Source: Anaerolineales bacterium (lineage in GTDB: Bacteria; Chloroflexota; Anaerolineae; Anaerolineales; Villigracilaceae). Taken from it: DNA of 32,289 nt. A model generated the notes under the pieces. That model searched no databases. It worked only from the letters and a program-made list of their open reading frames with translations, and was not told the DNA's origin. The stretch spans positions 1 to 32,289 of the forward strand of contig JAHDWC010000022.1 in the NCBI GenBank assembly GCA_023382575.1. Reading direction: 5' to 3'. Below, piece by piece: positions 1 to 7,504 of this stretch. Both the position numbers and the translations under genes were made by a program. The stretch's first letter is position 1, and the number at the start of each line of letters is the position of its first letter.

Positions 1-1252
1 CCGCTTGCACACGTCTGCGAATCGACTCGCTGGTTTCGCCGAGGCGATCTCCGCTGAGTTTTTCGTAATCTACTCTGGGGACTTCGATGTGAATATCGAT
101 GCGGTCAAGGATGGGACCGGAGATGCGCTTCTGGTATTTGGTCACCACAGCAGGCGCACAGGTACAGGGCTTTTGACTGTCTCCAAAGTATCCGCAAGGG
201 CAGGGATTCATTGCGGCGATCAATTGGAAATTAGCCGAAAAGGTCAGTGAGCCTTTGGCGCGGCTGATAGTGACGACTTTATCTTCCATGGGTTGGCGCA
301 TCACTTCGAGGACGCGTGTGCCAAACTCAGGAAATTCGTCGAGGAATAAAACGCCGCGATGAGCGAGGGAGATTTCGCCGGGCTTCGGGATATTCCCGCC
401 GCCGACAAGCCCCGCGTGAGAGATGGTGTGATGCGGCGCGCGGAACGGACGATGTTTAATCAGCGGCGTGCCAGCGGGGAGTTGGTCTGCCACTGAGTAG
501 ATGCGAGTCACATCCAATGATTCTTCGATGGACATTTCCGGTAAAATCCCGGGCAGGGCACGGGCTAAAAGGGTTTTGCCGCTTCCTGGAACGCCCACCA
601 TTAAACAGTTATGTCCTCCCGCCGCGGCAACTTCCAGCGCGCGCTTGACGTGTTCCTGTCCTTTAATTTCGGCGAAGTCGGTGGGGGTAAAGAGCGGCTC
701 AGGCAGATCGTCGCTGGAGGGTTGATAAGGCTCGATGAGATGCCGACCCACAAGATGGTCGTAGAGATGCGCGAGCGATTTGACGGGATACACTTCGAGG
801 TCGGGGATCAAAGCCGCTTCAGGCGCATCCACCTCGGGGACGAACATCCGTTTGAAGCCATTGGCGCGTGCGGCGGCGGCCATCGGTAACACGCCGCGTG
901 TGTGGCGGACGACTCCATCGAGTGAGAGTTCACCGATGATGAGTGCGCCTGCGATGGTTTCATGCGGAAGATACCCGGCGAGGATGACGACGCCAAGCGC
1001 GATGGGCAGATCGTAGGCGGGACCTTCCTTGCGGACGACGGCCGGCGCGAGATTGACAACGATACGATGACGGGGAAAATGCAAGCCTGCGTTTTTGACA
1101 GCGGTTTGCACGCGTTCACGACTTTCTTGAACGGCGGCATCAGGCAGGCCCACAATGGTGACGCCGGGGAGACCGTTGGTGTAATCGACTTCTACTTCGA
1201 CGATGACGCCTTCAAGTCCCACCACGGCGCAGGAATAAACGCGTGAAAGCAT
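1..1252 (-). CDS. yifB: YifB/ComM-family Mg-chelatase-like AAA+ ATPase (C-terminus cut by window edge)
   Basis: The reading frame stays open from an ATG at 1252 to the left edge, giving 417 residues of a protein usually about 500 long, so the C-terminal part is outside the window. An N-terminal ChlI-like region (about residues 1-170, with GLPGVTIVGLPDAAVQESRER) is followed by the AAA+ core. The core has Walker A GVPGSGKT at 220-227, Walker B VLFLDE at 301-306, a sensor-type Asn in AAMNPCPCG (about 346-353) and a Cys-rich CPCG...CTC insert at about 350-365. The family member ComM is a hexameric helicase that helps branch migration in natural transformation in proteobacteria; its role in this lineage is not established. 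The gene is divergent from the DUF3592 gene. Its promoter places the -10 box six bases before the ATG and no Shine-Dalgarno is visible, so the mRNA is probably leaderless. Confidence 0.93.
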   Translation of the reverse strand, partial: MLSRVYSCAVVGLEGVIVEVEVDYTNGLPGVTIVGLPDAAVQESRERVQTAVKNAGLHFPRHRIVVNLAPAVVRKEGPAYDLPIALGVVILAGYLPHETIAGALIIGELSLDGVVRHTRGVLPMAAAARANGFKRMFVPEVDAPEAALIPDLEVYPVKSLAHLYDHLVGRHLIEPYQPSSDDLPEPLFTPTDFAEIKGQEHVKRALEVAAAGGHNCLMVGVPGSGKTLLARALPGILPEMSIEESLDVTRIYSVADQLPAGTPLIKHRPFRAPHHTISHAGLVGGGNIPKPGEISLAHRGVLFLDEFPEFGTRVLEVMRQPMEDKVVTISRAKGSLTFSANFQLIAAMNPCPCGYFGDSQKPCTCAPAVVTKYQKRISGPILDRIDIHIEVPRVDYEKLSGDRLGETSESIRRRVQA

Positions 1253-1258
1253 ATAGAT

Positions 1259-1286
1259 ATTGTAATTGACCTTGGATGTTTTGCAA
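1259..1286 (-). promoter_or_regulatory. sigma70-like promoter for the YifB gene, predicted leaderless
   Basis: On the minus strand, TTGCAA (1281-1286) and TACAAT (1259-1264) are separated by 16 bp. Only six bases (1253-1258) lie between the -10 and the ATG at 1252, so transcription should start at or next to the start codon. TTGCAA is its own reverse complement, so the same hexamer could in principle serve the divergent gene. Confidence 0.65.
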
Positions 1287-1355
1287 ATCTTGAGCGCCTG
1301 GTATTTTCTCTTCCCGTCGGGACGGCGTGATAGAATTCCGCCCGCAGAGGTGAAC

Positions 1356-2030
1356 ATGGCGAAAAAGAAATATGCGATCAATTGGGAAGATGACCTTCCT
1401 GTTTCATTTGAAGTGAATGGCGTTCAGTATGAAAACCTCGAAGATATTCCCAACGAGGCGGATAGGCGCAAACTGGAAGCCATGTTGGATTCTTCCTTCG
1501 CGGCGGAATTCGATGATCCGGAATTCGAGCAGTTGCAAAAAGAGACCAGTCAGATCAACGGCGTAGCGGCAGAGAAAGTTATCCTTTGGATCTTCTCGGG
1601 TGTTGCGGCGCTGATGTTGTTGATCGCGGGCATTTCGTCTTTTAGCGCGATCTCAAAGATGAGCCGTGAAGCGAGCGCGCCAGGCGTTGTGGCGGAAATT
1701 CTGGAAAAGCAATATGTAGATGACGAGACAGATGTCATCAGCTCGTATTACTACCCGGTGGTGGAGTTTACAGCACAAGATGGAAAGAGCCGCTCGGTTC
1801 AAATGTCCGAAGGCAGCAATGTGCCTTCTCACGAAGTAGGCGAAGAGGTGACTGTTTTATACGAGCCGGAACGTCCGCTGAAAGCTCGCATCAAATCGGC
1901 GGAGAGCACCGCCTTGATGTTCATTCTGCCCGGTATTACCGGCATTTTAGGAATTGGATTTCTTATCGCAGTGATTGTGGTGTGGAAATTGATGCCCCCG
2001 CCGACTGAAGCCGTCGTCAGTGATGCCTAA
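1356..2030 (+). CDS. DUF3592 domain membrane protein
   Basis: This 224-residue protein starts at the ATG at 1356, preceded by GAGG at 1347-1350. The frame is open further upstream to 1266, but that extension has no ribosome binding site and begins close to the divergent promoter. Residues 1-70 are acidic and soluble. Membrane segments lie at about 74-96 and 186-211. Between them is an extracytoplasmic beta-rich region (about 109-178, VVAEILEKQYVDD... and YYYPVVEFTAQDG...) with the look of DUF3592, a domain of unknown function often found between two membrane helices. The N-terminal cytoplasmic region was not recognised. The gene converges on the next one, and their stop codons overlap. Confidence 0.85.
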   Translation: MAKKKYAINWEDDLPVSFEVNGVQYENLEDIPNEADRRKLEAMLDSSFAAEFDDPEFEQLQKETSQINGVAAEKVILWIFSGVAALMLLIAGISSFSAISKMSREASAPGVVAEILEKQYVDDETDVISSYYYPVVEFTAQDGKSRSVQMSEGSNVPSHEVGEEVTVLYEPERPLKARIKSAESTALMFILPGITGILGIGFLIAVIVVWKLMPPPTEAVVSDA

Positions 2031-2389
2031 TCGGGTTGATGCTCCACGCCTAATTCTGCGGCGAGTTGATAATATGTTTTGGATCGGATCAAGTCGCCGA
2101 GGTCTTCGTAGGATTTTCCCAGATTCAAATACAACGATGGATAAAAATCTGTAGCGCGTCCATCGTGGACCTTGTCCGCGTGCTGGAGCGCGAGTTGATT
2201 CCAGCGGAGAGTTTCTTCCGGGGTCTCCTGAAAGCGGGCGACGTAATGCGCGGCGATGCAGGCATCGTAATCGTCAGCTTGTGCTTTCCAGGCTTGTAGA
2301 TAAAGCTGTCGGGCATCGTCGAGGCGATGCTCCAATTCGGCGTGTGCGCCTTGCAAACAAAGTTGAATGACAGGGTTATCTATATCCAT
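2027..2389 (-). CDS. small TPR-like protein
   Basis: This 120-residue soluble protein is made of predicted helices with tetratricopeptide-like spacing. Examples are AELEHRLDDARQLYLQAWKA (about 17-36) and a C-terminal LYLNLGKSYEDLGDLIRSKT segment (about 87-106) rich in the small and aromatic residues typical of TPR helix pairs. There is no signal peptide, membrane segment or catalytic motif. It probably acts as a scaffold or binding protein, but no partner can be named. The stop codon overlaps the stop of the convergent DUF3592 gene at 2027-2030. The ATG at 2389 has a TATAAT seven bases upstream and no Shine-Dalgarno. Confidence 0.8.
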   Translation of the reverse strand: MDIDNPVIQLCLQGAHAELEHRLDDARQLYLQAWKAQADDYDACIAAHYVARFQETPEETLRWNQLALQHADKVHDGRATDFYPSLYLNLGKSYEDLGDLIRSKTYYQLAAELGVEHQPD

Positions 2390-2396
2390 ACATTTG

Positions 2397-2402
2397 ATTA
2401 TA
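2397..2402 (-). promoter_or_regulatory. -10 box of the TPR gene, abutting the upstream terminator
   Basis: A perfect TATAAT on the minus strand ends seven bases before the ATG at 2389. It overlaps the last bases of the run that ends the upstream terminator hairpin. The expected -35 position falls inside that hairpin and does not resemble TTGACA, so the promoter is weak or relies on another factor. Confidence 0.45.
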
Positions 2403-2434
2403 AAAGCAGCCCGCCATTTGGCGGGCTGCTTTTT
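2402..2434 (-). terminator. Rho-independent terminator of the ExeM-like nuclease gene
   Basis: A perfect 14-bp stem (arms 2402-2415 and 2420-2433) with an ATTT loop and a GC-rich core has T runs on both strands. It lies 20 bases beyond the stop of the nuclease gene on the minus strand. It could also stop antisense transcription from the left. Confidence 0.9.
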
Positions 2435-2453
2435 GTTGCGATGGCTTACTTCA

Positions 2454-5400
2454 CTACTTCACTGCACGGATGGCATGATTCCATGCGTTTCGATATTGCT
2501 CAATGGCGGCTTCCAGCCGTCCGTAGGTGGCGAGGCGGTCACCTCGTTCGAGGGCATCCTGCGCCCTGGCGATGTCTCGCGCACGCCCCGATTGAGCGAT
2601 GGCATCTTCAATAGCTATTTCAGCGAGTCTGCGATCCACCTTGACGAGGATGTCAATGTATTCCTGAATGGTTTCCTTGGGAAGCGAGGTGCGACGATCC
2701 CTCAGGATCCATGTCAGCGTATTGACGGCGTTCTTTTCCTCTTCAAAGACTTTGTGTCCGTGCCTCGGGTTGAGGTGATTATCGTCCTCCCACAGGAATG
2801 GATACAGGGCGCGAGTCAGATGCTTGATGGCATCGTTAAGTTTTTCGGCATCCCGTCGGTTCGTGACGGTCGAGCGCAGGGCGATCAGATCATCGAGTAC
2901 AGATTGTTTCGCTGGTCTGGGTGAGATGACGAGGTTCAAGCCCACGATGACCGGGTCGTGGTCAGAGGTGCGATAGGCGTTTGGCTCGTACAGCGGAAGC
3001 GTATCTGACTCTTCTTCGAATGCCGCTTCGCCATCGTTCCTCTCATCGTCGTTGTAATCGAAGAGCGGAATTTCGTCGGCGTTGATGTGCCACTCAGCCA
3101 CACCCGTCACTTGCGGATTGAGACTGGCATTGGCGAGCGCGTGGTCAAGATAGCCCAACTGACCGTCAAAGACGTAGCCGTATGCGCTTGGTCCGCCAAA
3201 GGCTGCGACAAGGTCAGTGTAGCCTGCATCCTGTAACGCGACGATTGGGGCTTCCTTGGCATAGGAGTTCAAGTCACCGATGATGAGCACGTCAGGGTCG
3301 CCGCTGTTGGTCGGGTCAGTTGACAGCCAGTTGGCAAGTTCCTGTGCCGCCAGCGTGCGGGTAAGTGTGCAGTTGCCCTGACCGGTGGTGGTATCGTCAT
3401 CGCCAGCACCACAGCCTGAGCCTTTGCTTTTCAAATGGTTGACGACCACGGTGAAACGTCCACCAGAGGCGATTTCTTCAAATGTCTGTGCCAGAGCTGG
3501 GCGGTTCCGGTCTGCATCCGCATTGCGTGGATTGACGAATGCTTGCGTATCCAGCACGGCGTAATTCCCAACCGGTTGGACGGTGGAAGTCTTGTAGATG
3601 ATTCCCACGCGGATGGCATCGCTGCCGATCACGCCGGTGTCAATGTAATCATAACCGGGCAAGCCAGCGACGATATCAGCCAGCGGCTCGACACCGGGTG
3701 AGTTTTCCATTTCCATCAAACCGACCACATCCGCATCGAGTTCAGATAGAGCCGCCAGCAGTTTGGTGCGCTGACGTTCCAATTCTTGTGCGCTGTCGGC
3801 GCCGCGGCAATCCATCGTGCCAGATGGCCCACAAATTCCAACATCATTGGAGGAGGTGGTATCGATGGTTAGGAAGTAATTGAGGACGTTGAAACTGGCG
3901 ACTTTCAGTCCTTGCACATCGGGGACACTCGAACGCAGGTTGACCGGCGTGAAGGCGTAGCTGTACGCTTCAGTCACCGGGCGGATGCGCCAGGCATCCG
4001 TGCCACTCTGTCCGGCGAACGACCAGTGCAGGACGCCGGTCAGGTTGGTGATGGTATCTCCGCCGCGGAAGAAGTTGCCCGTGCTGAGTCCCGGAACGGG
4101 ATGGTAATAATTTGTGTTCGGTGTATCCACGGGGCGGTTCTGACGATTATCCGCATCATCGAGGATGACGGTGCGGCTTGCAAGATGGATCTCATTATTG
4201 ATGAACCCCATCGCATCAGGCGTGTTGACTGCGGTGAAGGTATGCGGACGTCCGCCTTGGGTGAGGACCACCTGACCATACCGCGCCAGCTCAAAATACT
4301 CGCTGACCGAAAGCTCCGCCGGGAAAGTTACCAACATGCCTTCGGATTTTTCATAGTATGCATTGATGAAAGCCGTGGCGGCCGCCAGGTCACCGCTTGG
4401 GACGCCGGGAACAGGCAATGTGATGCTGGCAGGAGTGGGGAGCGGGTTGCCTGAACTGAGTACGACAACGTTGCCGGCTGTGGCCGCTGTCAGTTGGCTC
4501 ATTCCAAAGAATTCGCTCGAAGCACCTGTCACGCGCACCTTGTCACCGACGCTGACTGCGGTTGGACAATTGCTGCAGAAGACGAAGATGCCTTCGGAGG
4601 TCGCTGGGTCAGCATCAACATCCACATCTTCTTCTTGGATGAAGAATCCGCGCAACTGACCGCTGCTTTGAGTCTGGTAATCACCCACGACAATGGCTTC
4701 CACCGTGAAGGTTCCGGGCGCGGACGTATCGCCGCTGCCTTGAATGGCATGGATCGGCGTGATGGTTACAGCAACATCGTCATCGGTGATCGTGATCGAC
4801 GCGGCTGTATTGGCACCCAGCACATATCCCGCTCCGCTGGCGAGTGTCAGCGTCAGCGTTTCAGGTCCTTCGATATCGGTGTCATCCACGGGGGTGATGA
4901 GGATGTCAACAAATGCTTCACCAGCGGGGATCTCTACCGTGCCGCCCAATAAGGGAGTGTAATCTGCGGCGCTAGCGTTCCCGCTCAACGTGTAGTTCAC
5001 GGTCAGGGCGGAGGAAGTCTCTCCGGTGCGTGTGATGCGGAAGGTTCCAGTAGCGCTGCCAGCTTCGGCGGCGTCACCATCGGTCGCTTCAATCGTGACC
5101 GTGTTGCTGCTGGCTGTGATGGCTTCATTAAACGCGCCGGGGGTGTTGAGCGCTTCGCCCGCCACGGGTGTTCCGGTGAAACCGGGAATGCCCGCAAGGT
5201 CAAAGTCGTTGCGGACCCAATCGACAGTTGAGTCTGTATCCGTTCCATCCGGGATGCGCGATGCGCCGCCGGGTGCAAAGGCGGCACCATCGTAGGCAAC
5301 GCCCAGGGTGGTTGTGCCGTAGGTGATATCCCCTGTGCCGCCATCATTGACCGCTATCGAATCGACGAGGGCGTCCCACGGTGTTACGTCAAAGTTGCCA

Positions 5401-6317
5401 TCATCGTCGGTATCCAGGTCATTGCCGAGTGCGCCAGTGAAGTTTTTGACCAACAGCAGGGAAAGGCTTCCATTTTCCAACGCGTTTGCCGCCAAGTTGA
5501 TGAGTTGCAAGCCGTTGGCGTCGGTGGTGCCAAGACTGATGACTTCGTCAACGGTACCAATCACAGTGCCACTAATATCCCCTTCGATCTCAAGCAGGGT
5601 ATAGGCCGAGTAATCGGTATCGGGCGTGCCAAAAAATTCAACGAACTCAACATCGGTGCCAGTTGTGCTGGCAGAAAATTCATTGATGACCGGTTCGATG
5701 GGTCCGAGCGGTTCACAACTGGTGACATGAACTCCCAGCCCAGTGAACGTGTTCACGGCAGAACCATCCCACTCGATGGAGGGGTCGAAGGCATTTGAGC
5801 CATCTGGGTCGCCAGCGCAGACTTCCGCTTTGCGATTCAAGGTGTTGTCGGCTGTGCTGGTAGGGTCTGTTCCCCATTGGGAGCCAGGGTCCGTACCGAT
5901 TTGTCCGATAACATCGATGAAGTCTGTGCCTTTAACAAGAGCAACAGCGTCGTTGCCGTTGAACCAACTGGCAGTACTTGTTTGGTCAGCTTGGGCAAGG
6001 ATTTCTGCTACTGCAGAGGCATGGGCTACTACGTAGACATCTCCGGCAGTGACTGTACCGGTTAGAGCGAACGTGGTGCCTACTGATGAACTTCCGTTAG
6101 AAAACATTTGCACGCTGTATCCCCCAGCGGCGAGGTCGATATCATTTTCCGTTCCATTATAGATTTCGAGTGCTTTGTTATTACTGCTCCCCTCGATATA
6201 CTCAGAAAAAAACAGCTCTGTCGGCGGTGCAGCACTGACAGGCTGTAGGGGCATGATGGCGAGAGCCATTGCAAAAATGAGAAAGGTTGTGAAAAGTTTG
6301 TTCAGAGATCGAGCCAT
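2454..6317 (-). CDS. secreted ExeM/NucH-type endonuclease with lamin-tail, Calx-beta and endonuclease/phosphatase domains
   Basis: This 1287-residue protein has a Sec signal peptide (about 1-30, ending PVSAA). Two lamin-tail-like domains follow (about 33-200, starting LFFSEYIEGSSNNKALEIYN, and about 207-395, starting VINEFSAS). Then come a Calx-beta repeat (about 403-515), an OB-like YhcR/NucH region (about 519-625) and an endonuclease/exonuclease/phosphatase domain (about 803-1130). Active-site motifs visible are SFNVLNYF (N810), MEMEN (E869/E871), NHLKSKG (H961), GDLNSYA (D1015/N1017), YLDHAL (1056-1061) and SDHDPV (1118-1123), so the enzyme looks intact. Family members degrade extracellular DNA for nutrients or biofilm turnover. 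After the catalytic domain comes a charged all-helical tail of about 150 residues (1137-1287). It resembles FIMAH-type cell-surface tails but was not firmly recognised. The ATG at 6317 has AAGGAGA five bases upstream. Confidence 0.93.
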   Translation of the reverse strand: MARSLNKLFTTFLIFAMALAIMPLQPVSAAPPTELFFSEYIEGSSNNKALEIYNGTENDIDLAAGGYSVQMFSNGSSSVGTTFALTGTVTAGDVYVVAHASAVAEILAQADQTSTASWFNGNDAVALVKGTDFIDVIGQIGTDPGSQWGTDPTSTADNTLNRKAEVCAGDPDGSNAFDPSIEWDGSAVNTFTGLGVHVTSCEPLGPIEPVINEFSASTTGTDVEFVEFFGTPDTDYSAYTLLEIEGDISGTVIGTVDEVISLGTTDANGLQLINLAANALENGSLSLLLVKNFTGALGNDLDTDDDGNFDVTPWDALVDSIAVNDGGTGDITYGTTTLGVAYDGAAFAPGGASRIPDGTDTDSTVDWVRNDFDLAGIPGFTGTPVAGEALNTPGAFNEAITASSNTVTIEATDGDAAEAGSATGTFRITRTGETSSALTVNYTLSGNASAADYTPLLGGTVEIPAGEAFVDILITPVDDTDIEGPETLTLTLASGAGYVLGANTAASITITDDDVAVTITPIHAIQGSGDTSAPGTFTVEAIVVGDYQTQSSGQLRGFFIQEEDVDVDADPATSEGIFVFCSNCPTAVSVGDKVRVTGASSEFFGMSQLTAATAGNVVVLSSGNPLPTPASITLPVPGVPSGDLAAATAFINAYYEKSEGMLVTFPAELSVSEYFELARYGQVVLTQGGRPHTFTAVNTPDAMGFINNEIHLASRTVILDDADNRQNRPVDTPNTNYYHPVPGLSTGNFFRGGDTITNLTGVLHWSFAGQSGTDAWRIRPVTEAYSYAFTPVNLRSSVPDVQGLKVASFNVLNYFLTIDTTSSNDVGICGPSGTMDCRGADSAQELERQRTKLLAALSELDADVVGLMEMENSPGVEPLADIVAGLPGYDYIDTGVIGSDAIRVGIIYKTSTVQPVGNYAVLDTQAFVNPRNADADRNRPALAQTFEEIASGGRFTVVVNHLKSKGSGCGAGDDDTTTGQGNCTLTRTLAAQELANWLSTDPTNSGDPDVLIIGDLNSYAKEAPIVALQDAGYTDLVAAFGGPSAYGYVFDGQLGYLDHALANASLNPQVTGVAEWHINADEIPLFDYNDDERNDGEAAFEEESDTLPLYEPNAYRTSDHDPVIVGLNLVISPRPAKQSVLDDLIALRSTVTNRRDAEKLNDAIKHLTRALYPFLWEDDNHLNPRHGHKVFEEEKNAVNTLTWILRDRRTSLPKETIQEYIDILVKVDRRLAEIAIEDAIAQSGRARDIARAQDALERGDRLATYGRLEAAIEQYRNAWNHAIRAVK

Positions 6318-6361
6318 TGCATTCTCCTTAATGAATTGGTCTTTTGCTGAACGACTCTTTT

Positions 6362-6390
6362 ATTGTAGGTGACTCATTACAAAAATGCAA
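6362..6390 (-). promoter_or_regulatory. promoter of the nuclease gene
   Basis: On the minus strand, TTGCAT (6385-6390), a 17-bp spacer and TACAAT (6362-6367) lie about 45 bases before the ATG at 6317. The resulting leader carries a good Shine-Dalgarno. Confidence 0.6.
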
Positions 6391-6471
6391 GGAACAAAAT
6401 GGAACGAATTGAAACGTTAACCAGAAGAAAACAAAAAGACAGCATGATAATGGGATGATGTCTTTGGGCGT

Positions 6472-6477
6472 TATAAT
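6472..6477 (+). promoter_or_regulatory. -10 box of the duplicated-motif membrane protein gene, predicted leaderless
   Basis: A perfect TATAAT lies eight bases before the ATG at 6486, with no Shine-Dalgarno between. No convincing -35 is seen 16-18 bp upstream. Confidence 0.5.
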
Positions 6478-6485
6478 CCCGCAAC

Positions 6486-7295
6486 ATGGATAACCAAAAC
6501 AAACCCTTCTGGACACGTGACTCCTCCATCCTTCTCGGCGGATTCTTCGTCACCATTTTTCTTATTGTCTACATTTGGTGGCCGCTTGCCGAGGAATACC
6601 TCGCCTACGTCGATTGGAATGGCGCCTGGTGGCGTTACATTGACTGGTTGTTGTTGGGGGTCTTCTTCTTTATGTCCATTACTATTGTGGCACGCGCCAA
6701 TCTCAAAACCGATGTTTTGATCGTCTTTGTGGGCATCTTTGGCGGGTTGGCGATTGAATCCTGGGGCACGCAGACCAACCTGTGGCACTATTACACTGCC
6801 GAGCGTCCGCCTTTGTGGATCATCCCTGCCTGGCCCATTGCCAGCCTGTCCATTGACCGGATCACACGTTTTCTAAATTGGGGAATCGGACGGATCGAAA
6901 CGCGCACAGGCGAGCCGACCCATCGCTTCATCTTCTCCTCTCTTTATTGGGTGACCTTCGCCTCTTTTCTAACCCTGATGCTGGTCTTTGTTTCTCCAAC
7001 CTTCGACAAGTCCTATACCATTCTCGCCATCCTGTTGTGTGTGCTGCTCATCCTCACGCCAACGGACTATCGTCTCGCATTGCTGACCTTCATTGCCGGG
7101 GCGGGCTTGGGTTACTTTCTCGAATTGTGGGGGACGACCCGTCAGTGTTGGACGTATTACACGTTGGAGACGCCGCCGTTGTTTGCAGTCCTCGCCCATG
7201 GTATGGCGGCTGTCGCTTTCTGGCGGACGGGATTACTGGTAAAGATGGTCTTGGAAAAAGCCGGAAGCAGGCGCTTGGTGACAGACAGCGAATAA
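6486..7295 (+). CDS. unrecognised multi-spanning membrane protein with an internal duplicated motif
   Basis: I do not recognise this 269-residue protein as a named family. It has about seven hydrophobic segments (roughly 14-32, 51-69, 75-92, 109-120, 148-168, 176-193 and 196-212, plus a shorter one near 232-250). The striking feature is a 20-residue motif present twice exactly 122 residues apart (91-110 and 213-232), with pattern E-x-WGT-x4-W-x-YYT-x-E-x-PPL and 12 identical positions. Each copy sits at the end of a membrane helix after a Gly-rich stretch. This suggests an internal duplication that gives two equivalent half-sites. The E-x-x-GT part is faintly like CruF/DUF422 carotenoid hydratases, but that is only a resemblance. 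The gene stands alone between a divergent nuclease gene and a terminator. Confidence 0.85.
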   Translation: MDNQNKPFWTRDSSILLGGFFVTIFLIVYIWWPLAEEYLAYVDWNGAWWRYIDWLLLGVFFFMSITIVARANLKTDVLIVFVGIFGGLAIESWGTQTNLWHYYTAERPPLWIIPAWPIASLSIDRITRFLNWGIGRIETRTGEPTHRFIFSSLYWVTFASFLTLMLVFVSPTFDKSYTILAILLCVLLILTPTDYRLALLTFIAGAGLGYFLELWGTTRQCWTYYTLETPPLFAVLAHGMAAVAFWRTGLLVKMVLEKAGSRRLVTDSE

Positions 7296-7308
7296 CAAGA
7301 TATGAATA

Positions 7309-7346
7309 AAGCTCCGCGAGAAGCAATATCTTGCGGAGCTTGTTTA
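7309..7346 (+). terminator. probable Rho-independent terminator after the membrane protein gene
   Basis: A perfect 9-bp inverted repeat (AAGCTCCGC at 7309-7317 and its complement at 7333-7341) has a 15-base loop and a short, imperfect T run (GTTT). It begins 13 bases after the stop codon. Confidence 0.7.
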
Positions 7347-7422
7347 ACTCAAGGGGCGAATCCGCTTTGGGGATCCGCATCAAGAAATGGTCAAGAAAGA
7401 GGCGAGAGGGATGTTCTACATC

Positions 7423-7450
7423 TTGACAGGTGGGCGAATTGTCCTATAAT
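7423..7450 (+). promoter_or_regulatory. strong sigma70-type promoter of the tetR-like gene
   Basis: Consensus TTGACA (7423-7428), a 16-bp spacer and consensus TATAAT (7445-7450) make this the best promoter in the window. Operator units begin at the very next base after the -10. Confidence 0.9.
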
Positions 7451-7498
7451 GTGACCAGTCGGTCATATGACTTACTGGTCATGTGACTCGGAGGTCAC
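7451..7498 (+). promoter_or_regulatory. three tandem 16-bp operator units, probable TetR autoregulatory site
   Basis: Three contiguous units at 7451-7466, 7467-7482 and 7483-7498 each fit RTGAC-N6-GTCAY, an inverted repeat, with exact 16-bp phasing and no gap. Short palindromes of the TGAC...GTCA type are common TetR-family operators. The array covers the transcription start and the leader, and its third unit contains the GGAGG ribosome binding site (7490-7494). Bound repressor would therefore block initiation directly. Confidence 0.8.
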
Positions 7499-7504
7499 AC
7501 TTTT

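Noticed and set aside
808-1155. 115-codon minus-strand ORF and several plus-strand ORFs inside the YifB gene region
   Set aside because: They overlap the open YifB frame, which carries Walker A, Walker B and Cys motifs; the other frames show no family likeness.
3912-4454. 180-codon plus-strand ORF antisense to the nuclease gene (also 2367-2924)
   Set aside because: Antisense to a well-supported multidomain protein, with no recognisable domain and no ribosome binding site.
7451-7498. CRISPR-like reading of the 16-bp repeats
   Set aside because: Units are contiguous palindromes without spacers, are too short, and no cas gene is present; an operator array fits better.
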